DNA of 64,000 bases from Frigididesulfovibrio sp031551885. GTDB lineage: Bacteria; Desulfobacterota; Desulfovibrionia; Desulfovibrionales; Desulfovibrionaceae. The notes beneath the pieces are model-generated. The model saw only the letters and a program-made list of their open reading frames with translations, did not search any database and was not told the DNA's origin. Shown here one piece after another: positions 19,693 through 28,604 of this stretch; the stretch's first letter is position 1; each line of letters starts with the position of its first letter. The position numbers and the translations under genes are program-made. The DNA is taken from positions 1-64,000 of the forward strand of contig JAVBMX010000031.1 in the NCBI GenBank assembly GCA_031551885.1, given 5' to 3'.

Positions 19693-20649
19693 ATGAAGCG
19701 AATTTTTTCTGTGCTGCTGGCGGGCTGTCTGCTTCTGGGGTCCGCGGTCGCCGCTCACGCCGAAGGCGGTTTCTTTGATTCCGACAAACCCAGCGCGGTG
19801 CTGGGTGCGCCCGTCAACATCTCCATCGGGGGGGGCGCCATTCTGCCCAAGGGCATGCTTCTGACGGCCCTGAACACCTCGTTCCGGGATAAAACCCAGC
19901 ATGTGGGCCCCGACGGCGCGGCCAACGACACGTTCGCGCAGACCTGGCTGCTGAAGATTCGTTACGGCCTGTTCGACCGCTTCGAAATCAGCACCGTGGT
20001 ACCCTATGTGAACAACGACGTCGACAACCAGTACTGGCGCGTTGAAGGCCTCGGCGACGTCTACGTGGGCACCGCCACCGCCATTCTGAGCCAGCGCGCC
20101 GGCGACCCGATGTGGTTGACCCTGCTGGCCGGCCTCAATCTGCCCACGGGCGACGAGCACATCCCCGGCGCCGGCGTTCTCGGCGGCCGCCTGGGCCTCT
20201 CCTGGGCCAAGCGGTTCAATAAGAACATTCTGGTCGCCGGTGACTTTGTGTGGGAAATGCCTCTGGGGCGCGGCAACGAGCCCTATGACAGCCCCGCTCC
20301 GTGGAACCGCAGCGGCAGCGTTGAGCGCGGCGACGTGTACACCGCCACCGCCCACGCCCGTTACATGTTCAACTCCTGGGACGTGGGCGTGGAAACCGTC
20401 TACCAGAAGGCTGAATCCGGCACCCGTCACCTGGGCGACAACTATGTGCGTCCCGCCGACGGCAAGAGCGAGTTCATCATGAACAACGGCGTCACCGAGT
20501 GGGTGGTCGGTCCTTCCGTGAACTTCGCCATCGACTCGCTGAGCATGTGGGTGGGCGCCGGCGCGTTCCTTCCCGTCTATCAAGACGCCAAAGGCCCCAC
20601 CAAGATGGAAGACATGCGTTACGAGTTCAAGATCGGCAAGACTTGGTAG
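19693..20649 (+). CDS. Outer-membrane beta-barrel protein (MetA-pathway-like)
   Basis: Predicted 318 residues. The signal peptide ends AHA-EGGFF. The mature part alternates hydrophobic and polar residues in beta strands, with LLTALNTSFRDKT, LKIRYGLFDRFEISTVVPYV and LLAGLNLPTGD, resembling the family named after the MetA pathway of phenol degradation. The last residue is Trp (KIGKTW), a typical signal for outer-membrane insertion. Function in transport is inferred. The very strong ribosome binding site and terminator suggest high expression. Confidence 0.78.
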   Translation: MKRIFSVLLAGCLLLGSAVAAHAEGGFFDSDKPSAVLGAPVNISIGGGAILPKGMLLTALNTSFRDKTQHVGPDGAANDTFAQTWLLKIRYGLFDRFEISTVVPYVNNDVDNQYWRVEGLGDVYVGTATAILSQRAGDPMWLTLLAGLNLPTGDEHIPGAGVLGGRLGLSWAKRFNKNILVAGDFVWEMPLGRGNEPYDSPAPWNRSGSVERGDVYTATAHARYMFNSWDVGVETVYQKAESGTRHLGDNYVRPADGKSEFIMNNGVTEWVVGPSVNFAIDSLSMWVGAGAFLPVYQDAKGPTKMEDMRYEFKIGKTW

Positions 20650-20673
20650 GCATCGCATTACCCAAGCGCTTGA

Positions 20674-20703
20674 AAGCCCCTCGCTTTGGCGGGGGGCTTT
20701 TTT
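20674..20703 (+). terminator. Intrinsic terminator of the outer-membrane protein gene
   Basis: AAGCCCC (20674-20680) pairs with GGGGCTT (20693-20699), followed by a T-run. Confidence 0.85.
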
Positions 20704-21078
20704 CTGTGGGAGTGGATTCTCGGCTGGGAAAAGTGAAGATTCCCGGCCCGTGCCGCGACGATTTATTTTTTCCCATACGCGTCGAGAGGCGGCGCAGCGG
20801 CCGTCCGTCTGGGAAAAGGCTTGCGTGGTGCTTGACAAGTGTTGTACTTACAAGCCCAGTTTAGACGATTTTTTCACATACACGGCGGGCGGCCCGGTAA
20901 GCGCGTCCGTTAAGGGCGCTTTTTTCGGCCGTGCGACGGGGATGCCCACTTCCCACCAACATCGCGCCGAAGAACGGGAAAGAGGGCTTCAGGCCCGCCC
21001 GTGGTGTGAACGGCAGTGAAAAATTTGGCGAGAATGATGCCGAAAACGAGCAGCGCACCCTGTACAGGAGGTATGTTT
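20704..21078 (+). promoter_or_regulatory. Leader region of the Crp/Fnr gene with possible attenuator
   Basis: No gene seen. TTGACA at 20832-20837 is followed by the dyad TTGTA-CT-TACAA (20842-20853), but no convincing -10 box at 16-18 bases. A small terminator-like hairpin with a T-run lies at 20899-20925 (AAGCGC with GCGCTT). This could be an attenuator or the end of a short RNA. AGGAGG at 21066-21071 serves the regulator. Confidence 0.35.
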
Positions 21079-21750
21079 ATGCCGACCGCACCGTACAGCC
21101 CCGTTGTCCTTACCGATCTGAATCTGCCTTGGGAAAGGGTGCTGCATCTGGGTGTACCGGTGACTTTTGTTCCCAGGCAGGTCATCACCGTCAGCGCCGC
21201 CACGGCGAGCAGCGGATTTTACTACATCCGCAAGGGACGGGTGCGTCTTTCGTATATCGCCCCGAACGGGCAGGAAAAGGTCCTGTTCTACCTCGGCAAG
21301 GGGACGCTTTTTGCGGAAATCCCGATCATGGTGATCAGCGCCGACTGCATCTTCACCTGCATGGATGAGGTCGCCGCCGTCCTGTTTAAGAAAAAAGAGG
21401 TCACGTCTCTTCAGTTTGCCAAGGAACATCCCGAACTCATGCTGAACTGGATTGAATCTTCCTGCATTAAAAGCGGAAATTTTTTCAATCAGCTGTGCAA
21501 TTCCGGGCTGTTCGACGCTTTCGGCAACGTGTGCCGGCTGCTGTACAGCATGGCGCTGCACAGTCCGGATCCTCGCCGTCTTGTTCCGCAACTCTCGCAG
21601 CAAGAGCTGGCCTCCATGCTGGGCATCCACCGGGGGTCTTTGCACAAGGCCCTGACCCGGCTGAAAAAAGAAAACGTCATCGGCGACTACAGCAAGCGCG
21701 AATTGCGCATCTACGATCTTGATCTCCTGAAATATTACGCGGAAGCGTAA
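21079..21750 (+). CDS. Crp/Fnr-family transcriptional regulator
   Basis: Predicted 223 residues: an N-terminal cyclic-nucleotide-binding-like beta-roll (YYIRKGRVRLSYIAPNGQEKVLFYLGKG) followed by a winged helix-turn-helix whose recognition region is QQELASMLGIHRGSLHKALTRLKKE. Fnr-type iron-sulfur cysteines are not in the expected N-terminal spacing, so another signal is likely. It lies directly upstream of the hdr-flx operon and is a good candidate for its regulator; this is inference. The second ATG (21079) is used because AGGAGG is too close to the one at 21073. Confidence 0.85.
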   Translation: MPTAPYSPVVLTDLNLPWERVLHLGVPVTFVPRQVITVSAATASSGFYYIRKGRVRLSYIAPNGQEKVLFYLGKGTLFAEIPIMVISADCIFTCMDEVAAVLFKKKEVTSLQFAKEHPELMLNWIESSCIKSGNFFNQLCNSGLFDAFGNVCRLLYSMALHSPDPRRLVPQLSQQELASMLGIHRGSLHKALTRLKKENVIGDYSKRELRIYDLDLLKYYAEA

Positions 21751-21772
21751 CCCGCCTTTCCCCGCCGTATCG

Positions 21773-21797
21773 CCCGCCGCCCCGGCGGGAGAGCTTT
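21773..21797 (+). terminator. Intrinsic terminator of the Crp/Fnr gene
   Basis: CCCGCCG (21773-21779) pairs with CGGCGGG (21783-21789), and TTTT follows at 21794-21797. Confidence 0.6.
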
Positions 21798-21979
21798 TGT
21801 GCGCCGCCCGCAAGCAAAAAGCGGAGCCGACGCATCTGAAATCGGCGCTATTTTGGCTTGAAATCATCGGCAGCCCGGCATACACTTGCCCTCTGCCGGC
21901 GGTATCGCTTTAGGCGAAGCACCCGGCCGAACAAAATTTCGCGGCGCCCGACGCCGGGTCTTCAACCAAGGTGATGTCT

Positions 21980-22693
21980 ATGGAAACGATCAGACTCGAC
22001 AAGCCGGATACCGCCTTTATCCGGCGGGTGGAGGAAGAGAGCGGGCAGGACGTCTCGCGCTGTTACCAGTGCGGAAACTGTACGGCCGGGTGCCCCATGT
22101 CCTTCACATACGACTACTCCGTGAGCAGGATCATGCGCCTGATTCAGGCCGGGCAAAAGGACACGGTGTTGTCGTCCCGGGCCATCTGGATGTGCGCCAC
22201 CTGCGAGACCTGCACCCAACGGTGTCCCAACAACATCGATGTGGCCGGCATTCTTGACACCTGCCGGCACATGGCCCGGCGCGAAAGCAAGGGCGGCGTG
22301 CATGCCGTGCGGGCCTTTTGGGACTCCTTCCTGTCGTCGGTCGGTATGAACGGCAAGGTCCACGAAATCGGCCTTATGGCCCTGTACGTGTTGCGCACCG
22401 GCCGCTTCTGGACCGACATGGATCTGGCCCCCAAAGTGCTGCCCAAAGGCAAAATGGCCATCATGCCCCACCGGGCCTCGGCCGCCGGGCGCAAGGAAGT
22501 GGCCGACATCTTCCGCCGCTTCCAGGAAGGCAAGTCCGATGAAGCCGCCGTCAAGGCCCGCATCGCCTCGACGCCCGCCTCGGCCCCCGGAGTCAAGGAC
22601 GAAAGCTGTACACCCGGCGCCACGGCCTTCGGCCTGGACGCCTCCACCACCAAGCTCTCGCAGCCCGAGCATTCTCAGGAGGCCAAATCATGA
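21980..22693 (+). CDS. hdrC: Heterodisulfide reductase-like subunit C
   Basis: Predicted 237 residues. Two [4Fe-4S] motifs are CYQCGNCTAGCP and CATCETCTQRCP, as in HdrC. It relays electrons between HdrA and the catalytic HdrB in the soluble HdrABC complex. It is the first gene of the hdrCBA-flxD unit and overlaps hdrB by four bases (ATGA). ATG 21980 has AAGGTG six bases upstream; ATG 21974 is an alternative. The C-terminal 60 residues are a variable Ala/Ser/Pro-rich tail. Confidence 0.92.
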   Translation: METIRLDKPDTAFIRRVEEESGQDVSRCYQCGNCTAGCPMSFTYDYSVSRIMRLIQAGQKDTVLSSRAIWMCATCETCTQRCPNNIDVAGILDTCRHMARRESKGGVHAVRAFWDSFLSSVGMNGKVHEIGLMALYVLRTGRFWTDMDLAPKVLPKGKMAIMPHRASAAGRKEVADIFRRFQEGKSDEAAVKARIASTPASAPGVKDESCTPGATAFGLDASTTKLSQPEHSQEAKS

Positions 22694-23667
22694 GCGCCCT
22701 GACCCTCGGCTACTACCCCGGCTGCTCCGGCCTTGGCACCTCCATCGAGTACGACGCCTCCACCCGGGCGATCTGCGCGGCTCTCGACATCACCCTGAAA
22801 GATATTCCGGACTGGACCTGCTGCGGCTCCACCCCGGCCCACACCGTGGACCACGCCTTGTCCACGGCCTTGGCGGCCAGAAACTTCGCCCAGGCCGAGA
22901 CGGCGGGTATTGAAGATGTGGTCACGCCCTGCCCGAGCTGTCTGAAAAACTTGAAAAACGCCCTGCACAACCTGGAAGACCCGCTGTTCCGGGCCAGGGT
23001 CGAAGCTCTGACCGAGCGGCCCCTGCAAACCAGGCATACGGTACGGAGCGTGCTCCAGGTGATTGTCGAGGATCTCGGCCTTGATGCGGTCAAAGCCAAG
23101 GTCAAACGCCCGTTGAAGGGTATGAAGGTCGTGCCCTATTACGGCTGCCTGATGACCCGCCCCGGCGAGGCCATGCGGTTCGACGACCCGGAAAACCCCA
23201 CGGCCATGGACAAGCTTCTGGAATGTCTGGGGGCGGAAGTCTTGCCGTTCCCCCTGAAAACGGACTGTTGCGGGGCCTCTTACGGCATTCCCCGCAAAGA
23301 CGTGATCGTCAAGCTTTCGGGCAGAATTCTCACTCTGGCCAAAGGGCTGGGGGCCGACGCCGTGGTCGCGGCCTGCCCTTTGTGTCAGATGAACCTTGAT
23401 TTACGTCAGAGCCAAATCGACGCCGGCCTGAACATGCCCGTGCCGTACTTCACCCAGTTGCTGGGCTGGAGCTTGGGCGTGGATGAAAAGACCCTGGGCT
23501 TCGACAAGGTCGCCATGCCTTTGGCCCCGGCTTTTGAGGCCATGCGCCGGCGCGCGGTCGAATTGGAGCGCAAGGAGCAGGAAGAGGCGGCCAAAGCCGC
23601 GGAGAAAGCCGCAGCCAAGGCAAGCAAAAAGAAGGCCGACGCCGCCCCGGCGGGAGGTGCAGCATGA
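22690..23667 (+). CDS. hdrB: Heterodisulfide reductase-like subunit B
   Basis: Predicted 325 residues with two cysteine-rich CCG domains: YYPGCSG and CCGSTPAHT with CPSCLKNL, then YYGCLMTRP, DCCGASYG and CPLCQMNLD. These bind the non-cubane clusters that reduce disulfides in HdrB. The physiological disulfide in sulfate reducers is not CoM-S-S-CoB; in this group it is thought to be DsrC. The C terminus carries a Lys/Ala/Glu-rich coiled-coil extension of about 40 residues. It overlaps both neighbours by four bases. Confidence 0.93.
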   Translation: MSALTLGYYPGCSGLGTSIEYDASTRAICAALDITLKDIPDWTCCGSTPAHTVDHALSTALAARNFAQAETAGIEDVVTPCPSCLKNLKNALHNLEDPLFRARVEALTERPLQTRHTVRSVLQVIVEDLGLDAVKAKVKRPLKGMKVVPYYGCLMTRPGEAMRFDDPENPTAMDKLLECLGAEVLPFPLKTDCCGASYGIPRKDVIVKLSGRILTLAKGLGADAVVAACPLCQMNLDLRQSQIDAGLNMPVPYFTQLLGWSLGVDEKTLGFDKVAMPLAPAFEAMRRRAVELERKEQEEAAKAAEKAAAKASKKKADAAPAGGAA

Positions 23668-25634
23668 GAATAGGTGTATTCATCTGCCATTGCGGCAGCA
23701 ACATCGCGGGTACCGTGAACTGCGCCAAAGTGGCCGAGACCGCCAAGGCCTTCCCCAACGTGGCTTTTGCCTCGGACACCATGTACGCCTGCTCCGAACC
23801 GGGTCAGCAGGGCATCATCGACGCCATCAAGGAACACAACCTGACCGGCGTGGTCGTGGCTTCCTGCACGCCGCGCATGCACGAGCCCACCTTCCGGCGG
23901 GCTGTGGAGCGCGCGGGCCTGAACCGTTACATGTTTGAAATGGCCAACATCCGCGAGCACGTTTCGTGGATCGGCAAAGACATGGAAGCCAACACCAACA
24001 AGGCCATCGAGTTGGTGCGCATGGCGGCGGCCAAGCTTTCCCTCAACTCCGAGCTTCGCCCCAAGAAATTTCCGGTAACCCGCAAGGTTCTGGTCATCGG
24101 CGGCGGGGTGGCCGGCATCCAGGCCGCTCTGGACTGCGCCGACGCGGGCCTGGACGTGATTCTGGTCGAGCGCGAGCCTTCCATCGGCGGCAAGATGTCC
24201 AAACTGGACAAAACCTTCCCCACCGTGGACTGCTCAAGCTGTATTCTCGGCCCGCGCATGGTCGACGTGGCCCAGCATGATAAGATCACCCTGTATGCCG
24301 CTGCGGAGGTGGAATCCATCTCCGGCTATGTGGGCAACTTTGAAGTGACCATCCGCAAGAAAACCACCTGCGTGGATTGGGAAAAATGTACCGGCTGCGG
24401 CCTGTGCACGGAAAAATGCCCAAGCAAGAAGAGCTTCGACCGCTTCAATGAAGGGGTCGGTCCGACCACAGCCATCAACATTCCGTTTCCCCAGGCCATT
24501 CCCAAGAAAGCCAACATCAATAAAGAATTCTGCCGGCAGTTCACCTTGGGCAAATGCGGCGTATGCGCCAAGGTTTGTCCCACCGGGGCCATCAACTACG
24601 CCCAGGAAGACGAACTGGTTTCCGACAAGGTCGGCGGCATCGTCACGGCCACGGGTTACGACCTCATGGATTGGACCGTCTACCAGGAATACGGCGGCGG
24701 CCGCTACCCGGACGTGATTACCTCGCTGCAGTACGAGCGCCTGTTGTCGGCTTCCGGCCCCACGGGCGGACACGTGAAGCGCCCCTCGGACGGCAAGGAG
24801 CCGAAAAGCGTGGTCTTCATCCAGTGCGTGGGCTCGCGCGATCCCTCGGTCGGCCGCCCCTACTGCTCGGGCTTCTGCTGCATGTACACGGCCAAGCAGG
24901 CCATTCTGACCAAAGACCATATTCCGGATTCCCAGAGCTACGTCTTCTACATGGACATTCGCTCGCCCGGCAAAGGGTACGACGAATTCACCCGCCGGGT
25001 GCAGGAAGAATACGAGGCCAAGTACATCCGGGGCCGGGTTTCGATGATCTATCCCAAACCCACGCCCAATGGGGAAATGCTCATCGTGCGCGGGGCCGAC
25101 ACTCTGATCGGCGAGCAGGTCGAGATTGAAGCCGATCTGGTGGTTTTGGCCGTGGGCGGCGAGGCCTCCAAGGGCGCTCCGCACCTGGCCGAAAAACTAC
25201 GCATTTCTTACGATACTTACGGCTTCTTCATGGAAGGTCACCCCAAGCTCAAGCCTGTGGAAACCAACACGGCCGGGGTGTTTCTGGCCGGTTCCTGCCA
25301 GGGCCTGAAGGACATTCCTTCGTCCGTGGCCCAGGGCAGCGCGGCGGCTTCCAAGGCCATCGGCCTGCTGTCCAAGGACATGCTCGAGTCCGACCCGGCC
25401 ATCGCCCAGGTGGACATCAAACGCTGCATCGGCTGCGGCAAGTGCATCATGGTCTGCCCCTTCAAGGCCATCAAGGAAATCGACTTCCGGGGCCAGCCCA
25501 AAGCCGAGGTCATTGAAACGGTCTGCCAGGGCTGCGGCCTGTGCAACGCCACCTGCCCGCAGGGCGCCGTCCAGCTCTCGCATTTCACCGACAACCAGAT
25601 TCTTGCCGAAGTGGAGGCCCTATGTCGGTTCTAA
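23664..25634 (+). CDS. hdrA: Heterodisulfide reductase-like subunit A (FAD, bifurcating core)
   Basis: Predicted 656 residues. An N-terminal domain (FICHCGSNI, YACSEPGQQGI, SCTPRMHEPTF) precedes the FAD-binding Rossmann motif GGGVAGIQAALDCADAG near residue 147. An inserted cluster-binding region follows (CTGCGLCTEKCP, CGVCAKVCPTGA), then a second half and a C-terminal bacterial-ferredoxin pair (CIGCGKCIMVCP, CQGCGLCNATCP). This is the full HdrA layout with electron-bifurcating flavin. In known systems it works with FlxABCD to split NADH electrons between ferredoxin and HdrB. Confidence 0.95.
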   Translation: MRIGVFICHCGSNIAGTVNCAKVAETAKAFPNVAFASDTMYACSEPGQQGIIDAIKEHNLTGVVVASCTPRMHEPTFRRAVERAGLNRYMFEMANIREHVSWIGKDMEANTNKAIELVRMAAAKLSLNSELRPKKFPVTRKVLVIGGGVAGIQAALDCADAGLDVILVEREPSIGGKMSKLDKTFPTVDCSSCILGPRMVDVAQHDKITLYAAAEVESISGYVGNFEVTIRKKTTCVDWEKCTGCGLCTEKCPSKKSFDRFNEGVGPTTAINIPFPQAIPKKANINKEFCRQFTLGKCGVCAKVCPTGAINYAQEDELVSDKVGGIVTATGYDLMDWTVYQEYGGGRYPDVITSLQYERLLSASGPTGGHVKRPSDGKEPKSVVFIQCVGSRDPSVGRPYCSGFCCMYTAKQAILTKDHIPDSQSYVFYMDIRSPGKGYDEFTRRVQEEYEAKYIRGRVSMIYPKPTPNGEMLIVRGADTLIGEQVEIEADLVVLAVGGEASKGAPHLAEKLRISYDTYGFFMEGHPKLKPVETNTAGVFLAGSCQGLKDIPSSVAQGSAAASKAIGLLSKDMLESDPAIAQVDIKRCIGCGKCIMVCPFKAIKEIDFRGQPKAEVIETVCQGCGLCNATCPQGAVQLSHFTDNQILAEVEALCRF

Positions 25635-26080
25635 AAGGGAAAGAACTGCGCGTCATCGGGTTCTTGTGCAACTGGTGCTCCTACGGCGGCGCGGATACGG
25701 CCGGCGTGGGGCGTTTCACCCAGCCCACGGACCTGCGAATCATCCGGGTTCCCTGCTCGGGACGCATCAACCCGCTGTTCATCATGAAGGCCCTGACTTC
25801 CGGAGCGGACGGGGTGCTGGTTTCCGGCTGCCACCCGCGCGATTGCCACTATGCCGAAGGCAACTTCTACGCCCGGCGCAGGCTTGAGGTGCTGCGGAGC
25901 CTGCTGCCCACCCTGGGCATCGACCCCCGGCGTTTCGAGTACACCTGGGTTTCGGCCTCCGAAGGCCAGCGCTGGCAGCAGGTCGTCACGAACTTCACCA
26001 AACAGATTCATGAACTCGGCCCGGCCCCGCGCCTGCCGCAAACGCCGGAACTCGTCGTTCTGGCCGGAGAAACCGCTTAA
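25622..26080 (+). CDS. flxD: MvhD-like subunit of Flx/Flox
   Basis: Predicted 152 residues, matching MvhD/FlxD [2Fe-2S] proteins: FLCNWCSYGGADTAG, IRVPCSGRINP and GCHPRDCHYAEGN hold the conserved cysteines. It joins HdrA to the NADH-oxidising module. The gene overlaps hdrA by 13 bases. The next genes are not flxC as expected but two exported proteins. Confidence 0.92.
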   Translation: MSVLKGKELRVIGFLCNWCSYGGADTAGVGRFTQPTDLRIIRVPCSGRINPLFIMKALTSGADGVLVSGCHPRDCHYAEGNFYARRRLEVLRSLLPTLGIDPRRFEYTWVSASEGQRWQQVVTNFTKQIHELGPAPRLPQTPELVVLAGETA

Positions 26081-26081
26081 T

Positions 26082-27281
26082 ATGCGTCGAATCGTTTTCG
26101 GTCTTTGCCTGCTTCTGTTCGCGGCCGGGCCCGCTTTTGCGGATCAGGCCGCCTGGGTGACCAAGCAGCAGGCCAACCAGGCTCATGCGATCATTTATGA
26201 CCTCAAGGAAATCCGCAACTTCTGCGAACCCTGCGGCGATGCGGCCTTCACTTCGGAGGCCGTCAAAAATCCTGAGGTAAAACAACAAGACGGCGAGTAT
26301 TGGTCGGTTCTGAATGATGGGAATGGACTTGATCTCGCCTATGTCTATGTCGAAGTTCGCGGCGTTTGGGTGAACCTGGCCAAGCTTGTGGGCGCCCAGG
26401 TTGAGGGCGTTTCGGGCGTATTGCCGGCCGAGCCCCTGCCGCGTCTGAACGACGACCTCCATGCCAAGTTCCTGCAGAGTTCGCCGGAGTATAAAGCGGC
26501 GGATGAGCGGCTGAACAAGGCTTGGAGTGATCTGCTGGCGGTGGCCCCGAAAGGGGAAAAAGAATCCCTGACGGCCGTGCAGGAACGCTGGCTTAAAGAC
26601 GACCGGGATCTTGACGTTTTACGCATGCGGGTCAACCTCAAGTACCATCTGCCCGTGCCCGCCGCCGTGTTGCGCGACGGCGCGGTGGATCTGCCGAAGG
26701 CTTATGCGTTTTTGTTGCAGAGCCGAGCCGAGCGCTTTGAAGATTTAACCAAGAACTACAAAGGCGGTACGGTGACGCTTTCCGGCGTTCTGACTCCCGA
26801 GGAATCAGGGCAGGAGGAACCGTACCTGCTTCTGGACGACGGCTGGACTTGGATGTTTCTGTGCACCCGCGAAGAGTCGGAACTCCCCGCTCTGGACGAC
26901 GTGGCCGTCGGCTCGCGCATCCGCGTGACCGCCAAGCTGAACTTTTGGGACAAGTTCGTGTGCGACAAGAATATGAAGGTGGAAACTTTGGCTTCTCCGG
27001 CCAAGTCGCCCGAGAAGAAGGGCGCGGCCAAAACGGAGGAAGCCTCGGTGATCGGCGCGTTGGCCTCGGCGAGTGCTCCCGGCGGCATGGCCCTCGTGGT
27101 GGAGCGGAACCCGATGGAATACCACACGTTCAACGGCGACGATGTGAACGCGACCGTCTGCCGCGATAAAGTGGAAATCGGCGAGCTGGTTGAAGTCATC
27201 GGAACGCTGATCACCCCTGCGGAAGGGCTGCCGTATTTCGACCCGGAAGCTCCCACGCGTTGCGAGCGCTTAGTGCCCTGA
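26082..27281 (+). CDS. Exported LprI/DUF4431-like protein, first paralogue
   Basis: Predicted 399 residues with a clear signal peptide ending AFA-DQAAW. After a region with FCEPCGD and YVYVEVRGVWVNLA comes an LprI N-terminal-like (DUF1311) helical domain: ADERLNKAWSDLL and LTAVQERWLKDDRDLD, about residues 138-185. Two beta-rich segments of DUF4431 type follow (TVTLSGVLTPEE, YLLLDDGWTWMFLC and ELVEVIGTLITPAEGLPYFDP). LprI-type proteins have been described as lysozyme inhibitors in some bacteria; function here is unknown. It starts within 2 bases of flxD and is followed by a paralogue 4 to 13 bases later, so both appear to be in the hdr-flx operon. Confidence 0.8.
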   Translation: MRRIVFGLCLLLFAAGPAFADQAAWVTKQQANQAHAIIYDLKEIRNFCEPCGDAAFTSEAVKNPEVKQQDGEYWSVLNDGNGLDLAYVYVEVRGVWVNLAKLVGAQVEGVSGVLPAEPLPRLNDDLHAKFLQSSPEYKAADERLNKAWSDLLAVAPKGEKESLTAVQERWLKDDRDLDVLRMRVNLKYHLPVPAAVLRDGAVDLPKAYAFLLQSRAERFEDLTKNYKGGTVTLSGVLTPEESGQEEPYLLLDDGWTWMFLCTREESELPALDDVAVGSRIRVTAKLNFWDKFVCDKNMKVETLASPAKSPEKKGAAKTEEASVIGALASASAPGGMALVVERNPMEYHTFNGDDVNATVCRDKVEIGELVEVIGTLITPAEGLPYFDPEAPTRCERLVP

Positions 27282-27294
27282 TGGGATGGTTCTG

Positions 27295-28575
27295 ATGAAA
27301 TGCAGGCCCCATGCCCATACGCCGCGATGCGTGAACCGCGCGCCGGGGCGTTCCGGCAACAGGCGCGGCGCGGGCGTGCGGCGATTTGGGCTGGGGGTTT
27401 GTTTGCTGTTTTTCCTCTGTGTGCCCGCCTGGGCGGATCAGGCCGTCCGGGTGACCAGGCAGCAGGCCGACACGGCCGTCATCGTGCTCACGGATCAGAA
27501 GGAAATCCGGACGTTCTGCGAGCCCTGCGGCGATACCGTTCCGCAGGTCGAGCCGATCAAGGATCTCGTCCTGAACAAGCTGGAAGGCGACGACTGGGAA
27601 CTTGTGCTCAACGGCAAGAGCATCGACCTTGCCTATGTTTATGTTCATGTCAAAGGTTCGTGGGTCAACTTGGCGATGTTGCTGCATATTCCGGCGGAAA
27701 ACGTTTCCGCCCTGCTGCCGGCCAATACCCAACCGATGCTGAATGAGGCGGAATACGCCCTGCTGCTGGCCGCCTCGCCGGCTCTGGCTGCGGCGGACAA
27801 ACGCCTGAACAAGGCCTGGAAAGACGCCCAGACGCTCGTGCGCAGAGCGGAAAGAGACGTGCTTCGGTCCGACCAGAAAAACTGGCTGCTCGGTCGGGAT
27901 AAAGAAGTGCAGCGCCTGATTGTTCGGCACAAGTACCACATGGGCGTGCCTGAAGAGGTGCTGCATGAGGGGCGCGTCAACCGGGAACGGGCTTTGGTCT
28001 TTCTTACCGAATCGCGGGCCGGTCTGTTGGAGCAATACGCCAAGAGCCTCAGGGGCGGGCGGGCGACCTTCTCCGGCGTATGGTCGGCTGAAGAATCCGA
28101 ATCCGAAATTCGGGGCCTGCTGTTGGATGACGGTTTGACCTTTGTTTCCCTGTGCGGGTCGGGCGACGGCGCCACGATTCCTCCGCAGGTGGCGGAACTG
28201 CCCACGGGCCTGCGGGTCCAAGTTACCGGGCGGATGGTCGATTTCGACCGGCTGCGTTGTTCAAAAGACGTGAAGCTGGAAAAACTCGACCCGCTGCCGA
28301 AGAAAGAGCTGGAGTCGGGAGAAGAAACCGTCGTTCCGACGGCCGTGGTCGGCCTGCTGGGCGGCTTGGAATCGGAAACCCCTTACGTGGACACCGGAGG
28401 AGAGGAGTACTACACCTTTTCCCTGGATGAAAAAGGCGGGGCGGACTGCCTGGAAAACGCCGTCGACGGCTGTTTGGTGGTGGTTTCCGGCAACCTGACG
28501 ACTCCGGCGCGAGGAATGCCTTTTTTTGACCCGAAGGCCCAGACGACCTGTGCCCGGCTTCTGCAAACAAACTGA
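27295..28575 (+). CDS. Exported LprI/DUF4431-like protein, second paralogue
   Basis: Predicted 426 residues, clearly a tandem paralogue of the preceding gene: DQAVRVTRQQAD, FCEPCGD, YVYVHVKGSWVNLA, the LprI-like LNKAWKDAQTLV with WLLGRDKEVQ, and TFSGVWSAEES with LLLDDGLTFVSLC. The hydrophobic core of the signal peptide (GVCLLFFLCVPAWA) is preceded by an unusually long basic N region of about 35 residues. A GTG at 27376 would give a normal-sized signal peptide, and ATG 27286 is also possible. The spacing to flxC is 29 bases, with a fresh AAGGAG. Confidence 0.78.
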   Translation: MKCRPHAHTPRCVNRAPGRSGNRRGAGVRRFGLGVCLLFFLCVPAWADQAVRVTRQQADTAVIVLTDQKEIRTFCEPCGDTVPQVEPIKDLVLNKLEGDDWELVLNGKSIDLAYVYVHVKGSWVNLAMLLHIPAENVSALLPANTQPMLNEAEYALLLAASPALAAADKRLNKAWKDAQTLVRRAERDVLRSDQKNWLLGRDKEVQRLIVRHKYHMGVPEEVLHEGRVNRERALVFLTESRAGLLEQYAKSLRGGRATFSGVWSAEESESEIRGLLLDDGLTFVSLCGSGDGATIPPQVAELPTGLRVQVTGRMVDFDRLRCSKDVKLEKLDPLPKKELESGEETVVPTAVVGLLGGLESETPYVDTGGEEYYTFSLDEKGGADCLENAVDGCLVVVSGNLTTPARGMPFFDPKAQTTCARLLQTN

Positions 28576-28604
28576 TGGAACAGGCCTTACCATAAGGAGA
28601 CGCT

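Noticed and set aside
21891..21907. CCCGGCATACACTTGCC upstream of hdrC as a sigma-54 promoter
   Set aside because: The GG and GC dinucleotides are 11 bases apart, not 12, and the -24 box lacks the T before GG.
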